DNA of 64,000 nucleotides from assembly GCF_051106095.1 (NCBI RefSeq), contig NC_135783.1, positions 211,316,472 through 211,380,471 of the forward strand, given 5' to 3'. The DNA is from Pogona vitticeps. Lineage: Eukaryota; Chordata; Lepidosauria; Squamata; Agamidae. Position 1 is the first letter of the stretch. Each line of letters starts with the position of its first letter. Positions 13,867 through 24,799 of the stretch are shown piece after piece. Under the pieces are notes generated by a model. That model did no database searches and was not told the origin of the DNA. It saw only the letters and a list, made by a program, of their open reading frames with translations. The position numbers and the translations under genes are program-made.

Positions 13867-14288
13867 CAGTGGTACCTCGCTAGACGATGATAATCCATTC
13901 CACTGAAATTGCTGTTTAGTGAAATCATTGTCTAGCGAAAAGGATTTCCCCATTGGAATGCATTGAAACCTGTTTAATGCGTTCCAATGGGGAGGAATCG
14001 TTGTTGTCCAGCGAAGGTCGGCCACAGGAAAGCCGCTTTGCGAACTGTCGATCAGCTGTTTAAATCGCTGTCTTGCGAAGCTTAGGTCCCGAAAACACCT
14101 GTTTGTGAGCGCGGAGGGAGCTGTCAAAATCGTCATCTAGCGAAAATCAGTTTGCGAAGCAGGGACCAAACATTGTCCAGTGACATTCCCCCATAGGAAC
14201 CACTGTTTTGCGAATCGCTATAACAATCGCAAAAAGCTCATGTCTAGTGAAAAAACTGTCATGTGGAGTAACTAGCAAGGCACCACTG
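13867..14288. mobile_element. Tigger-like non-autonomous element inserted in the L1
   Basis: The ends are CAGTGGTACCTCGCTAGACG and the complement of CAGTGGTGCCTTGCTAGTTA, with flanking TA. 422 bp. This copy belongs to a subfamily with repeated GCGAA words and lacks the AAAATGGC motifs. Confidence 0.85.
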
Positions 14289-14372
14289 TAGTTAATGAGT
14301 GTTTCCAAGAAGGTGGCATTGTCTCTCCTTCCAATATTTTATTATAAAACATTTTTAGCTTAGGTATCAAAC

Positions 14373-14633
14373 TGGAACTAAGATGTATTCGCGAAGGCTT
14401 TCACGGCCGGAATCTAATGGTTGTGGGTTTTTCGGGCTCTTTGGCTGTGTTCTGAAGGTTGTTCTTCCTAACGTTTCGCCAGTCTCTGTGGCCGGCATCT
14501 TCAGAGGACAGCACTCGGTGCTCTGGTGCAATATTCTTTTATCACAGAGACTCGCGAAACATTACGAAGAACAACCTTCAGAACATGGCCAAAGAGCCTG
14601 AAAAACCCACAACAACCATTGGAACTAAGATGT
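14373..14633. mobile_element. Penelope-like retroelement tail, inverted pair, with 14-bp target duplication
   Basis: A segment reading (minus strand) CTGAAGATGCCGGCCACAGA then GGCGAAACGTTAGGAAGAAC, and ending with CCGTGAAAGCCTTCGCGAAT, is a common squamate and turtle repeat that I associate with Penelope-like elements. A second partial copy follows in the opposite orientation (14536-14619). The pair is flanked by a perfect 14-bp duplication TGGAACTAAGATGT at 14373-14386 and 14620-14633. The duplication is seen directly; the family is from memory. Confidence 0.65.
14468..14504 (-). ncRNA. Candidate hammerhead-like ribozyme core
   Basis: On the minus strand, CTGAAGA fits the hammerhead CUGANGA box. 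GCCGG with CTGGC can form stem II, and GAAA follows directly. Penelope-like elements are known to carry hammerhead motifs. Stem III and the cleavage-site side are not clear here, so activity is not claimed. Confidence 0.35.
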
Positions 14634-14997
14634 TTATAATATTCTGAACCCAATCCATCAGGGCCTGGTGTTTTACCATTTTTCCATTTATTAATGACTT
14701 CAGCAATTTCTTTTTCTTTAATCTCTTCTTCTAATATTCTTTTATCACATTCCAATAATTTAGTTTTTAAATTCTCATGTATATATGGTAATTTCCTGTA
14801 TCCTCTTTCAGTACGTTTCCTTTATATAATTTCTGATAAAATTATTGAAAAATCTTCAATTTCTTTCACTATATTACAGCTCTTACCTGTTCTATCTTTA
14901 ATTACCCCAATCATGTTTTTCAATCTTCTATTTTTGCACATTCTAGCTAATAATTTTGAGTTTATTTCTAAATTTTTTAAAAAATCCTCTTTATATA

Positions 14998-15409
14998 CAG
15001 TGGTGTCTTGCTTAGCGATTGCTCCATTGAGTGATGAAATCGATATGCGATGGACTTTTGGCCATCACTGGAGCGATTGCTTAGCGATGGCCCCTATGGC
15101 TAAAATTCACTTTGCGATGATCGCGGGGAAGCGATCATGGCAAAGCAACTTTTTAAAACAGCTGATTGGTGGCTCCAAAATGGCCGTCACAAAAACAAAA
15201 TGGCCACCGCTGTTTTGCCTTGCTTTAGAGGCACCCAAAATGGCTGCCACTATGGAGGAATTTCGCTTTAAGGTAAGTTTTTAGCCCGTAGGAACATATT
15301 TAACGTGTTTTAATACGTTCCTATGGGCTTTTTAATATTGCTTAGCGATTAAATCACTTAGCGATGTTTTTTCCGGAACGGATTAACATCGCTAGGTGAG
15401 GCACCACTG
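14998..15409. mobile_element. Tigger-like non-autonomous element inserted in the L1
   Basis: The ends are CAGTGGTGTCTTGCTTAGCG and the complement of CAGTGGTGCCTCACCTAGCG, with flanking TA. 412 bp. The interior has CAGCTGAT and three AAAATGGC motifs (15177, 15197, 15237). Confidence 0.87.
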
Positions 15410-15560
15410 TACATCAAATCCCTCTGAACCTTCTCTGTCTCTAAGTTTTCTAGTTCCTTTCTCTTTGCCTGAATTTCTGCCAATATCCTTCTATCTCTTT
15501 CTAAAAAAAAAAATATCTGGCTTTCCAAATTTCTCAGTTCTTCTTTTATCTCAAATCTAG

Positions 15561-17120
15561 ACATTCCTAAGGCTTGGTGAGGCAGGCTTGGTATTACCTA
15601 TGTGTAATCCTCTAGTTAATGAAACAGAGTTGGGAGCATAGGCCAATGTATTTGTGAGAAAATATTTTTTATTAACCATATTAATCATACTAAACAAAAA
15701 TATAATAGCAATATGTTCTTTTTTGATATCAGAACACAGCACAATTTAAAATTATGAACGCATATGAAATATAGGTACTGTAAAATTGATAACAAATTAA
15801 AAGACTCAATATTTTTTACCAGAAGGGGGCTACCTCAACAGTCTTATCACAGCCATTTGCTAGATCTTCTTTTGCACATGTGGTGGGGCATAAATTGCAT
15901 GCACATAAGTGCTGATGTTAAAGTACAAATGTCTCACGTCGTGGCCAGAACTTTAACTTCTGAGCTAGATGCTATTAGGCAATATTAAGCAGTATCCTTA
16001 CTGGAGGAGTGAAAAAAAAGTTGTGTGCACCCTGAAATTACCAAAGGAAGCCTCTGCTGTTGAGGTCACCCATGATACACACAGAGCTGCACAACTGGAT
16101 TTTAGCCTATTTATTTAAAAAGGCATTTTGCAACAAATTCAACATTTTCTGGTACCTTAAAATGTTAGCAAGTTTCATTTGGCTCAAGCTTTTGTGGACT
16201 TCTTTGATGTATCACTTCTTCTGATACATCAGCTGTGGAGTATAAACAAGAAAGGTACATGCTAAATAAAACTCGTTAGTCATTAAGTCTCACACAGACT
16301 CTCTTGGTTTCGAAGCAACAGATTAAATGACTAATCCTCTCAAAATAGTTTAATGGCCATGGTACTTGCGTTTTTACGGAATTTTAATCTGAATCTTGTT
16401 GTCTGCCTCAAATAATCAAGATGGTGTGTGCTAGAAGTCCCATTAAAAATCGAAGCCTTCCAAACCTTGCACAACCACTCATCCAGATTAGGTGCCTGTC
16501 CACACTCTTAGTCAGAGCTTGGACGTTAGCTGTAACATGTAGCAGCGTTACCTGAAATTAGTTCCTTTTGACTAAAACAATGGAGCAGCTGTTTCGGAGG
16601 CAAAAACCATGATCATTCCCGGGAGTTTGTGGAAACAAAAATGGGAATCAATACGTAGTTTTAAAAATCTGCTAAAATTTGAAAGAGCTTTCTAACATGT
16701 ATCCAATTAAATATACAGTATTGTGGGTGCTAAAATCTTGTATCACAATAACTTTTTTAGTTTTCCATGGTGCTAGAGAGCCTCCTTTTCTTGTAATAAA
16801 AGCACCTCATTACAACCTCCACCCCCTCCCTAAACCCAGACACAAGGTTGCTACTGAGATTTTAAAAAACCCAACAACACACAAACACAATCAGAAAAAG
16901 ACTTTTCCAATTTGACTCACAGAGCATGTTGCCACACTGGTGTTGGAAAGCTGGATACTTTAGTAACTAAAGCTTGGATTGTGAGCGGTGACATCCTGGT
17001 TCAGGTCTCAGTTTGTCATATATCAGGTGGTTTTAAGTCTTTCTCAGCCTAAATCTTCTCAGTTCTAAATCTTATTACAGTCATGCATGGGAAACATTTG
17101 AAAAATAAAATCAGGAAAAG
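15561..17120. other. Intergenic stretch with old repeat fragments
   Basis: Bases 16145-16240 (TCAAGCTTTTGTGGACTTCT) match a dispersed amniote repeat also seen at 39765-39900. Bases 16945-17075 look like an old tRNA-derived, MIR-like SINE. No gene recognised. Confidence 0.5.
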
Positions 17121-17640
17121 TGCTGTATGTAAATACCAAGTGCTGTTATTGCTGTTGCTATATGCTGTTAAGTCACTTCTGACTCATGGCAACCCTATGA
17201 ATGAGTGATCTTCAAAATGTCCGGTACTCAACACCTCTGCTCAGGTCTTGTAAGCTCAATCAAGCCTGTGGCTTCCTGTAGGTAGTTAGTCATATTTGGT
17301 CTTCCTTTTTTCCTGCTGCCTTCCACCTTTCCCAGCATTATTGTCTTTACCAGAGAATCCTGTCTCCTCATAATGTGTCCAAAGTAGGATGGCCTTAGTT
17401 TCAATGTTTCTGCCTCAAAAGAGAGTTCAGGTTTGATTTAATCTAAGACCCACAGGGTATCCCGCAAAGCTCTCCTCTGGCACCATATTTCAAACAAATC
17501 AATTTTTTTCCTGTTGTTTTTCTTAAATGTCCAGCTTGCACACTCATAAATGGTGATTGGAAACAAAGGAGTGTGGATGATCTGGGTTTCCAAGGACACA
17601 TCCTTGGATGTGCTGTTATTACGGTTGTGCTGTTTTCCAA
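17121..17640 (-). mobile_element. Old RTE/BovB-clade LINE 3' fragment
   Basis: The minus strand encodes ITIYECASWTFKKNNRKKID and FEIWCQRRALRDTLW, matching the BovB stretch GSESWTIKKA..DAFELWCWRR. It ends with the tail complementary to GTTAAGTCACTTCTGACTCA. It is much more diverged than the other BovB copies. Confidence 0.75.
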
Positions 17641-19253
17641 ATTGTAGTTTATTGTGTAGCAAAACGTATTTTCTGTTGCTTTCTTAAAAAAAACCAGTCT
17701 GTTAAAGCCTTCCTGCCACACAGACTGTGGTTTCATGGAAAAGGTCAGTAACCTCTGAACTCGTACAATAAGACATCATGACATTTTGGAAGGCAACAGT
17801 GACCCTACATGCATTACCATCACAACCTCATTTGTAGATGTTTAGAACAACAATCTGTCTCAGCCCAATCCTTTTTTCTCCCAAATAGCATATATAGATA
17901 ATAATTGTTTCTCCCTTTTCATACTGGCACCCTATTTTTTCAAAAAAAGCATCTTCCCCTCCCCACCTTCAAAGGCTGTCAGCTCTAACAGCTACTTTTC
18001 ATCACTGTAATTGTTCTCACTGGAGAGGTCAACCTGTAGTCATGAGCTTAACATACTGACCAGGCATTAATCCTGCATTAAGGGGAGAGGGTAGACATGC
18101 CAAAAAGAAATAAATAGAAACTCCCTATTGCATTTGATTTGCATAATTAATACTCCCATGAGCTAGAAAGTGTACGCATTATGAGATCATTAAAAACAAC
18201 AACCAAAAAGAACCTCAATAGAACCTGGGCAAAGCTGAAACATGGCAGAGCACATTGAGGTGAGCCAGTCAGCTACTGTATTTCCATATACTGAAAGGAG
18301 ATGTGTAAGTATAATAGCTTGTTCTTGGACACTTCAGCATGCTGAATCTGGATACTGGTAGTACCTCCCTTAATATGTCCTGGAAATCTGCAATTCTTAG
18401 TAGAAAATGTTTTTGGCCTTGGGGTCAAAAGTGTAAGATTTTACAAGAAAACAAATGAATAAGTGTTAAAAGTAAAGGAGATCTATTGAATCATACTAAC
18501 GGCATTTTACGGATTTCTCTTGATCAGAAACAGCTATTTAAAAAACCATGGAACACTGAAATAATTATTTTCTTTCTAATGTTTTTCAGCTAGCAAGCTC
18601 TTTTTTTAAATCAATGGATTTGCCATGGTAGGGGCAGATGATTGTCCTAGGAAAGACAGGTTTGGCAAAGAAAAATGAGTTTGAGTATGGATAAAAACCT
18701 CCAGCTCTGTTCTTGCAAAATTGGCCTTTTCCACAAAGTCTCTCCCAGAGAACAATGTCTTCCGTATTTTCCCCTTTGCATTTCCTCCAGGATTCTTGTC
18801 CTCAGAAGGCCCTAAGGTCCCAGTCATCTTCGAGGCAGGGCCCTGAATGGCTGCAGAGAATAGCTCTTGCTGCTCCTTGATGCAAGGTGACAAGTAGTAG
18901 GAACTTGAAGATTCAGGTTACTCTTGGTCAGGATGAAAAAGGAAACAATTGCCCAGCACTAAAATGTGCCATGTTGTGAGTTGCAGCCAGCCATGTTGTG
19001 AAATCATAGTTTTTAATTTTGGCCTTCATGCAATAAGGCATCATTGCAACAAATGGACATTCATAAAAACATCCACGTGTGGCATCCATGCAGCTGAAAT
19101 CACTGACTTTCAGAGCAGACACTCCACAGCAATGTGCTTCAGCACAAAGAGGAATTCTGGGGCGGGATTAGAAGGCACAGGATAAATTTACCTTACTGAA
19201 GCGATGCACAATGCCTGAGTCTCTACGAATGGCAGTTTAAATTCCATAGAATA
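17641..19253. other. Intergenic stretch, no gene
   Basis: Short open frames only; nothing I can name. Confidence 0.5.
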
Positions 19254-19795
19254 CAGTGGGGTCTCTACTTAAGAACGTCTCTACTTAAGAACAATCCAAC
19301 TTAAGAACAGCTCCATTTGCTAAATTTTGCTTCTACTTGAGAACAGAAATCCAAGATAAGAACAGGAAAAAAAAACCTTTCCTGCTCTTTTTTTAACCTT
19401 AGGTCATCTTAGGTTAAAAAAAATTCTCCCCCTAGTGGTAGAGTACGTATTAACCAGCTTTGCATTAGTTCCTATGGGAACTAATGCTTCAATGTACGAA
19501 CGCACCTCTACATAACCAAAAAAACAGCCAGAACGGATTAATTGGTTTTCAGTCCAGTTCAGTTCAGGGAAATTTTGCTTCAACTTAAGAACGTTTCAAC
19601 TTAAGAACACCATTCCAAAACGGATTAAGTTCTTAAGTAGAGGTTCCACTGTAGTTTCTATGGACGGAAAAGAGCAGATACGGATTAAATGGTTTTCAAT
19701 GCATTCCTATGGGAAATGCACATTCAACATAAGAACTTTTCAACTTGAGAACCACCTTCCAATACGGATTAAGTTCTTAAGTAGAGACCCCACTG
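19254..19795. mobile_element. Tigger-like element, second subfamily, probably nested
   Basis: The ends are CAGTGGGGTCTCTACTTAAG and its exact complement at 19776-19795, with flanking TA. An inner terminus (complement of CAGTGGAACCTCTACTTAAG) ends at 19651 followed by TA. After it, GTTTCTATGGACGGAAAAGA matches the reverse complement of the element at 29653. The structure is best read as one element inside or joined to a related one. Confidence 0.8.
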
Positions 19796-20459
19796 TAAAG
19801 GCAGGATACAATTTGAATTTGCAGGTCTCTTCACAGGTCGTAAGGACAGGTGAGGAGCAGAGAATGAGGTGCATTTTTTTCTGCAAATACCTTTCAGACG
19901 TAGACAATATCTCTCTATGCCTCCTTAAAATTTTGCAGTGCCCATCTTACAAACATGTAGATAGATCTAAATATTTAGCAATTGTCAGTAGATTTTGAGG
20001 GAAATGACTGCAATCAATTAACACTCATTCGTGAAAGCATTAGAAACAAAGTGAGAGGGATATGTGCTAGCTGGACAGACTGCTGAAAAAAAAAGTAAAG
20101 GAACTTAATTCTCCCCCTTTACTCATTAGTGAAAGTAAAATACAACAGATAGGATTTTTGACTTTATAAACTCTGGAACATTGACACGGTTATCTAAATG
20201 CCTGGATATATTTTTAACCGGACTTGACAACTCACAACAAGCATTTATAACTGTTGTATTCATCCTTTGACAGTAAACATGGAGAATAAAGAAGACGGAG
20301 CAGGGAACTATGTTCCATGGATGAGACGTCCACATTTATTTATTTATTTTTTCCCATAGGCATTAAAAATGGCAGTGAATTATTCTGTGAAAGAGGCAGG
20401 GAATGAGAAAGGTGCAGATATACTGGTCTGAGGTTTGTGCTTCAAAATTACACCATTCA
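19796..20459. other. Downstream flank of CTNND2
   Basis: Unique-looking AT-rich DNA between the Tigger-like element and the likely CTNND2 3' UTR. Several minus-strand AATAAA words near 20333-20350 could serve a longer 3' UTR. Confidence 0.4.
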
Positions 20460-20478
20460 TTTGAAAAACAAAATGATA

Positions 20479-20484
20479 TTTATT
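20479..20484 (-). promoter_or_regulatory. Candidate polyadenylation signal AATAAA
   Basis: A second canonical hexamer on the minus strand, about 600 bases after the CTNND2 stop codon, in an AT-rich setting. Confidence 0.35.
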
Positions 20485-20733
20485 TATAACAATTTATGTT
20501 CCTTCTCTCTCTCTTTCTCTCTCAACTCTTTTAAAAGCTGTCAGTTTTTGAAATCAGTTTTAAAATGACACACGGCATTACAAACGATGGCACTTCCAAC
20601 CAATGTGGCATTTCCATATTTACACCAACTAAAAAGAAATTTACAAGACATGATAGCATACAATCTTGACATTTAGTAGTAGCAGTAAACAAGAGCATCC
20701 ATATTTTTCTGTACAAACTATGAGAACAAGACT

Positions 20734-20739
20734 TTTATT
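20734..20739 (-). promoter_or_regulatory. Candidate polyadenylation signal AATAAA
   Basis: A canonical hexamer on the minus strand, 349 bases after the CTNND2 stop codon. Which signal is used cannot be told from sequence alone. Confidence 0.35.
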
Positions 20740-21087
20740 CACATTTTTTAAAAAAATCATTTGTAATTTGATCTGACCTATATATTTCTCAAATCCATTT
20801 CCCCTCAATTCTCAAACCTTTTCATCACATTGCCCACACCTTCACCAGACTATAGGAACTACAAGTAATTATGTCTAACATCTAAACAGAGCAAAAAAAT
20901 TCTCCCCTTCCTGTTTCAATCCCATCTTCCTGGTAATCTCCCTTGAGGGAGAAAAGAATCTCTTCCTTGGTTTCCTTCTTTGTAATTCACTTCCACATTT
21001 TTCCTTTCAAAACAGCAAACCATTACTCAATCTTTTCTCAAGCCAAAGCTAGTAAGATACACTGTTCCTTTTTGTGGTTTTCTAATG

Positions 21088-21336
21088 CTACACCCAAGAG
21101 TCAGGCGACCCAGGGTACTGTTCTGCTCTGTAAGAAGGTCGTCTGGTGGAATAGAAGTCTACATAGTTTGTGGTTGATTTCAGTCCATACTGTGTGGTGT
21201 AATCTGTAGTAGTTGGGAAGTGAACTCGATCATCAAAATATGGATCTTCATAGCTATGTGGGGATTGCAAATACAACCTGTACGCATCATAGTTCTTTCT
21301 GTTGGAATCATCTTGACTGTAGTACAATTGCTGATG
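21088..21336 (-). CDS. CTNND2: CTNND2 last coding exon with PDZ-binding C-terminus
   Basis: This exon encodes the last 82 residues, beginning HQQLYYSQDDSNRKN, and the TAG stop at 21088-21090. The protein ends EQYPGSPDSWV; DSWV is a C-terminal PDZ ligand that in this family binds Erbin and other PDZ scaffolds. The acceptor is CCAATAG directly before CATCAG; a second AG six bases later would drop two residues, and I chose the first by agreement with the human protein. Confidence 0.97.
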   Translation of the reverse strand, partial: HQQLYYSQDDSNRKNYDAYRLYLQSPHSYEDPYFDDRVHFPTTTDYTTQYGLKSTTNYVDFYSTRRPSYRAEQYPGSPDSWV

Positions 21337-22005
21337 CTATTGGGAAAGCAGAACAAAACAAAACAAAACAACACCCACATTTATTCTGTTTTTTCCCTGC
21401 ATAAAAGACCTCTGTGCATAAGATGCAGCTGTAAAATACCCATTTGTGTGAACATAAACTGTCTTGAGATATTTCTGCACAGAAAAGTAAAAACATTTAT
21501 AAAACCATTTTAAAACTATATTTTAATTAAACCCCATTAGGTCCAGAATTTTCATTAGACACAACTCTGTGTCCAGAATAAGAACACCTGTAACTGTTAA
21601 AATGTATTACTAGATAAAAATGTCTTAGTGGAAATCAAAAGTCAGTGAAGTCAAATGACAAGAAACCTGATATCAAACTTCTGTATTTGTACAAAAAGCA
21701 TTATGAAACTTGCCACAGAACATATAATTTTTGTAAACGTACTTAACAGGACTGCATTTCCAAAACTAAAGTAACAGCTTTCAAAATTTAAAATTGTTTG
21801 TGATTCAAAAAAAATGGTTGGACTACGAGAGTATTATTTGATATCCCATGTTCTCATTTTGTTCCTAGTTCATTTTTTATTAATTTTCTTCAAAACAGTT
21901 TGGTTGGTTGGTTGGTTTCTGCACTTCTATACCACCCTTTGTCCAGCAACAGGTGAATATATATGGAAGAAAAGCATTTGAAAGGATCCAAAGTAAACGG
22001 ATCCA
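21337..22005. other. CTNND2 intron, left end
   Basis: Contains a short (CAAAA)n run near 21352 and no recognisable gene or element. Confidence 0.5.
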
Positions 22006-22222
22006 AAGAGAAGACTCCTTGGAAAAGACCTTGATGTTAGGAAAGTGTGACAGCAAGAGGAGAAGGGGACGACAGAGAATGAGATGGCTGGACAGTGTCT
22101 GCGAAGCAACCAAGATGAATTTGACACAACTACGGGAAGCAGTGGAAGACAGGAGGGCCTGGCGTGCTCTGGTCCATGGGGTCACGAAGAGTCAGACACG
22201 ACTAAACGACAATGACAACGAA
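22006..22222 (+). mobile_element. BovB LINE, 3' fragment
   Basis: It encodes EDSLEKTLMLGKCDSKRRRG then RQRMRWLDSV and ends VHGVTKSQTRL, the C-terminus of BovB ORF2, with an open frame to its natural end. Antisense to CTNND2. Confidence 0.92.
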
Positions 22223-23125
22223 AGTAAACGGTACGCAACCCTAATTATCTTCATTTCTATCATACTTGGCAAAATCTTGTTTCTTAGCACAATAAATTGT
22301 ACTGGAGTAGGTCCATTGAATCAATCGGGATTTGGTGAGTTCTTTTGATTCAAGTGGGCCCATTCTAACTGCATAGTAAGTTCCAGTCACCTATGATTAT
22401 CAGCATGTTTAGATGTGTGATCAATTTCCTCCCCGTTGCTTGCATATAAGCTTTCAGTTCTTCTAAGTGTAATGTCAAATAGTCAAACAAAATTAAACTC
22501 TTCAGTACAGAAGAATAGTAAAATCATACTCTGTCCTTTTCTATTCAGTCCACCCATGGCTTCCTAATTTTTCTAATTGCCATGTCAAATATCTGAACAT
22601 TTCACTATTGAAGACGAAATAAAAGTCTTGCAATCAAACTCATTCATCATTTGTCCAGTCTTTCCATTCAAAGCCCATGTGGTGACACTTCATCAACCTC
22701 CTCCTGGTAAAGATACTTAGAGTATTACTTCTTTTCGCCTTTCTTTATTCTTTGCAAATCTAACCGCAAATCTTGTTGTGCTATTGACTTTCTAATTTTG
22801 CTCCTATCCATCTGTACTTCTTTCTATAAGCATCCATAACTAGTCCTTCCTGTATGGTGAGCATCTTTTTGGCACCTGCTAGCTCTGATCTTGCCATGCA
22901 TCTCTACAGGTGCAACACAAAGCTGTGGAACCACTATATGGCAGGGTGGAAGTGATGTTCATGAAGCACTTCTGCATGCATGCAGTGCAAAAGCCATAAT
23001 GAGAAACATGTGACTGGTTGCCTGGGTGTAATGCCTTGCACAAGTTTACATTACATACTTAAAAAATGGTTGTTTACAGGTTTTAGGATAAGGAAAGTTT
23101 GTATACTGCTTTGCTAGAACACATC
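22223..23125. other. CTNND2 intron stretch
   Basis: Bases 22266-22385 match half of the palindromic repeat family at 29098-29326. The rest shows nothing recognised. Confidence 0.5.
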
Positions 23126-23319
23126 AGACCCTGATGTTGGGAAAGTGTGAAGGCAAGAGGAGAAGGGGATGACAGAGGACGAGATGGCTGGACAGTGTCA
23201 CTGAAGCTACCAACGTGGATTTGACCAAATTCTGGGAGTCAGTGGAAGACAGGAGGGCCTGGTGTGCTCTGGTCCATGGGGTCACGAAGAGTCAGACACA
23301 ACTAAACAACAAGAAGAAC
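23126..23319 (+). mobile_element. BovB LINE, 3' fragment
   Basis: DNA block GTGAAGGCAAGAGGAGAAGG to GTCACGAAGAGTCAGACACA is the BovB 3' end. 5'-truncated; the coding frame is broken. Confidence 0.9.
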
Positions 23320-24799
23320 ACTAAATCCTCTGTTTAATTTCTGTCTCACACTTGCTGTTTATCCTTGATCCAAACATCTGTTTTTTTGCTTTACTCTAGG
23401 CAGTGTTTCTTTTAAGGATACATGGTGGGTTTTTCAGCATTCTTCTGCATAAGCTATCCAATTCTTTGTGCACTAGCCAATTCTCATTACTGAACAAAAC
23501 AAACCTTATGCTGTCAAACTGATGAGGAGCCTGGAATCTCAGCTTGTTGAAATCATGCATTTTCAAAGAAGTGGGTGCCAACAAACCTGCTCTAGACCTT
23601 TGCTTAATTTCCTTGTAATTTACACAGAAGGCCCCTTCTCTTGGATGCACACCTTAACTTGGTGAACGGCTTTGACTGTGTCAGAAAAGCCAAGCGCAAT
23701 ACTGCAAGGAGCCTAGAAATTATTAGCAATCTGGACTCATAGCAGAGAATTAAAGTCGACAAATAGAGGACATTTTCTATCGGACAATTACAAAGTGCTT
23801 TATTCTGAAAATGACAAACTCAGAAGAAATTGTTGTGGCCTTAATACTGAGTCAATATGTAACACAAGCAATTATGGACTATAATTCAAGATGTGAATGA
23901 ATAATATCAATCAGATGTCTTGCAAAATCAGAATAACCATCATTTAAGTCTGCTCCAACGATAGATGCTGCAGAATAAAAGGAAAGCTTGCATGCTAACA
24001 TCTGGGAATTGATCACATACCAAAACAAGATAGGCTGATAATTATAGGTGACTGGAAGACAAAAGTAGGAAACAAAGAAGAACCAAATGCTGATTATTTC
24101 GCCTAGGGGTAAAAAGCAAAACAGGTGAGCAGCTAATAGAATTCTGAAGCCAACAACCTGTTTATTGCAAATACATGCTCCAGGCAATCCAACAGATGAC
24201 TGTACTTCAGGATATTACCATATCGGCAATACAAACAGACTATATAATTGAAAGTAATATATGGAGAAGCTCAATTCTCTCTCTCAAATAAGACCAGGCG
24301 CAGAACATGAAATGTTAATATTGAAAATGAGAATAAAATCTATAGAAGAACAGTAAAAGAATCTTAGTGCTTAAACAAAACTTTAATAACATTTAAAAAG
24401 TTGCAAAAATACGGTCAGAACCCTGTTACGTTTTCAGTGACTATCATATACAGGTACAGAAAATAACTATTACAATAACCAGTGCTAGGTATTGAAGAGA
24501 ACAACAAAAGAAGAAAAACAAGAGATATATTTTGAAAGATCCAAGAAATCAAAGGGACATTTAAACATAGAGTAGGGGTGCTAAAAGACCAAAAGGGGAA
24601 CATGCTATTTGACTATGATAAAATAACGAGAAGGTAGAAACAATATACAGTACTGAATATATAATACAGAAGAGATATAAGGATGAAGAAGTATCCTTTG
24701 ACGAACAGCCTGCAAGCAAAGTGAAAGCTGCTGTCACAAGTACTTGGAGTAAATAAGATATTAACAGTAGCATTTCAAGCAACAGAGACTGAATCTCTC
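23320..24799. other. CTNND2 intron stretch, unassigned
   Basis: Bases 23396-23690 hold a minus-strand open frame (FNKLRFQAPHQFDSIRF) and could be an old repeat or retrocopy; I do not recognise it. The remainder is AT-rich without recognisable content. Confidence 0.4.

Larger units (their letters stand above)
11640..15560 (-). mobile_element. L1 LINE ORF2 remnant, interrupted by four later insertions
   Basis: Minus-strand fragments read as L1 ORF2 in order: KEIAEVINKWKNGKTPGPDG near 14700, then YKPISLINQNANIFTAILAN and EDQCGFMKGRQ (RT fingers and palm) near 13800-13680, then a degraded active-site strand INLFADGPLLI near 12740, then KLKLLWFGRNTRIKMKILPK near 12420 and GRLIWWDMESSE near 12150. 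The element is split by a BovB fragment, two Tigger-like elements and a Penelope-like fragment, each listed separately. It has several stops and is dead. Confidence 0.85.
20460..21087 (-). other. CTNND2: Likely CTNND2 3' UTR, first part
   Basis: This stretch after the stop codon has no recognisable mobile element, unlike the DNA to its left. Minus-strand AATAAA signals occur at 20734-20739 and 20479-20484. Either could end a transcript, and longer 3' UTRs are possible, since the human 3' UTR is longer than 600 bases. The limit is inference. Confidence 0.5.

Noticed and set aside
21180-21513. Several overlapping open frames around the last CTNND2 exon
   Set aside because: They are other-frame shadows of the real exon 21088-21336 and its flanking intron.
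23396-23650. 84-residue minus-strand open frame, considered as a retrocopy
   Set aside because: I could not match it to a known gene and saw no poly-A tail or target duplication; left as unassigned.
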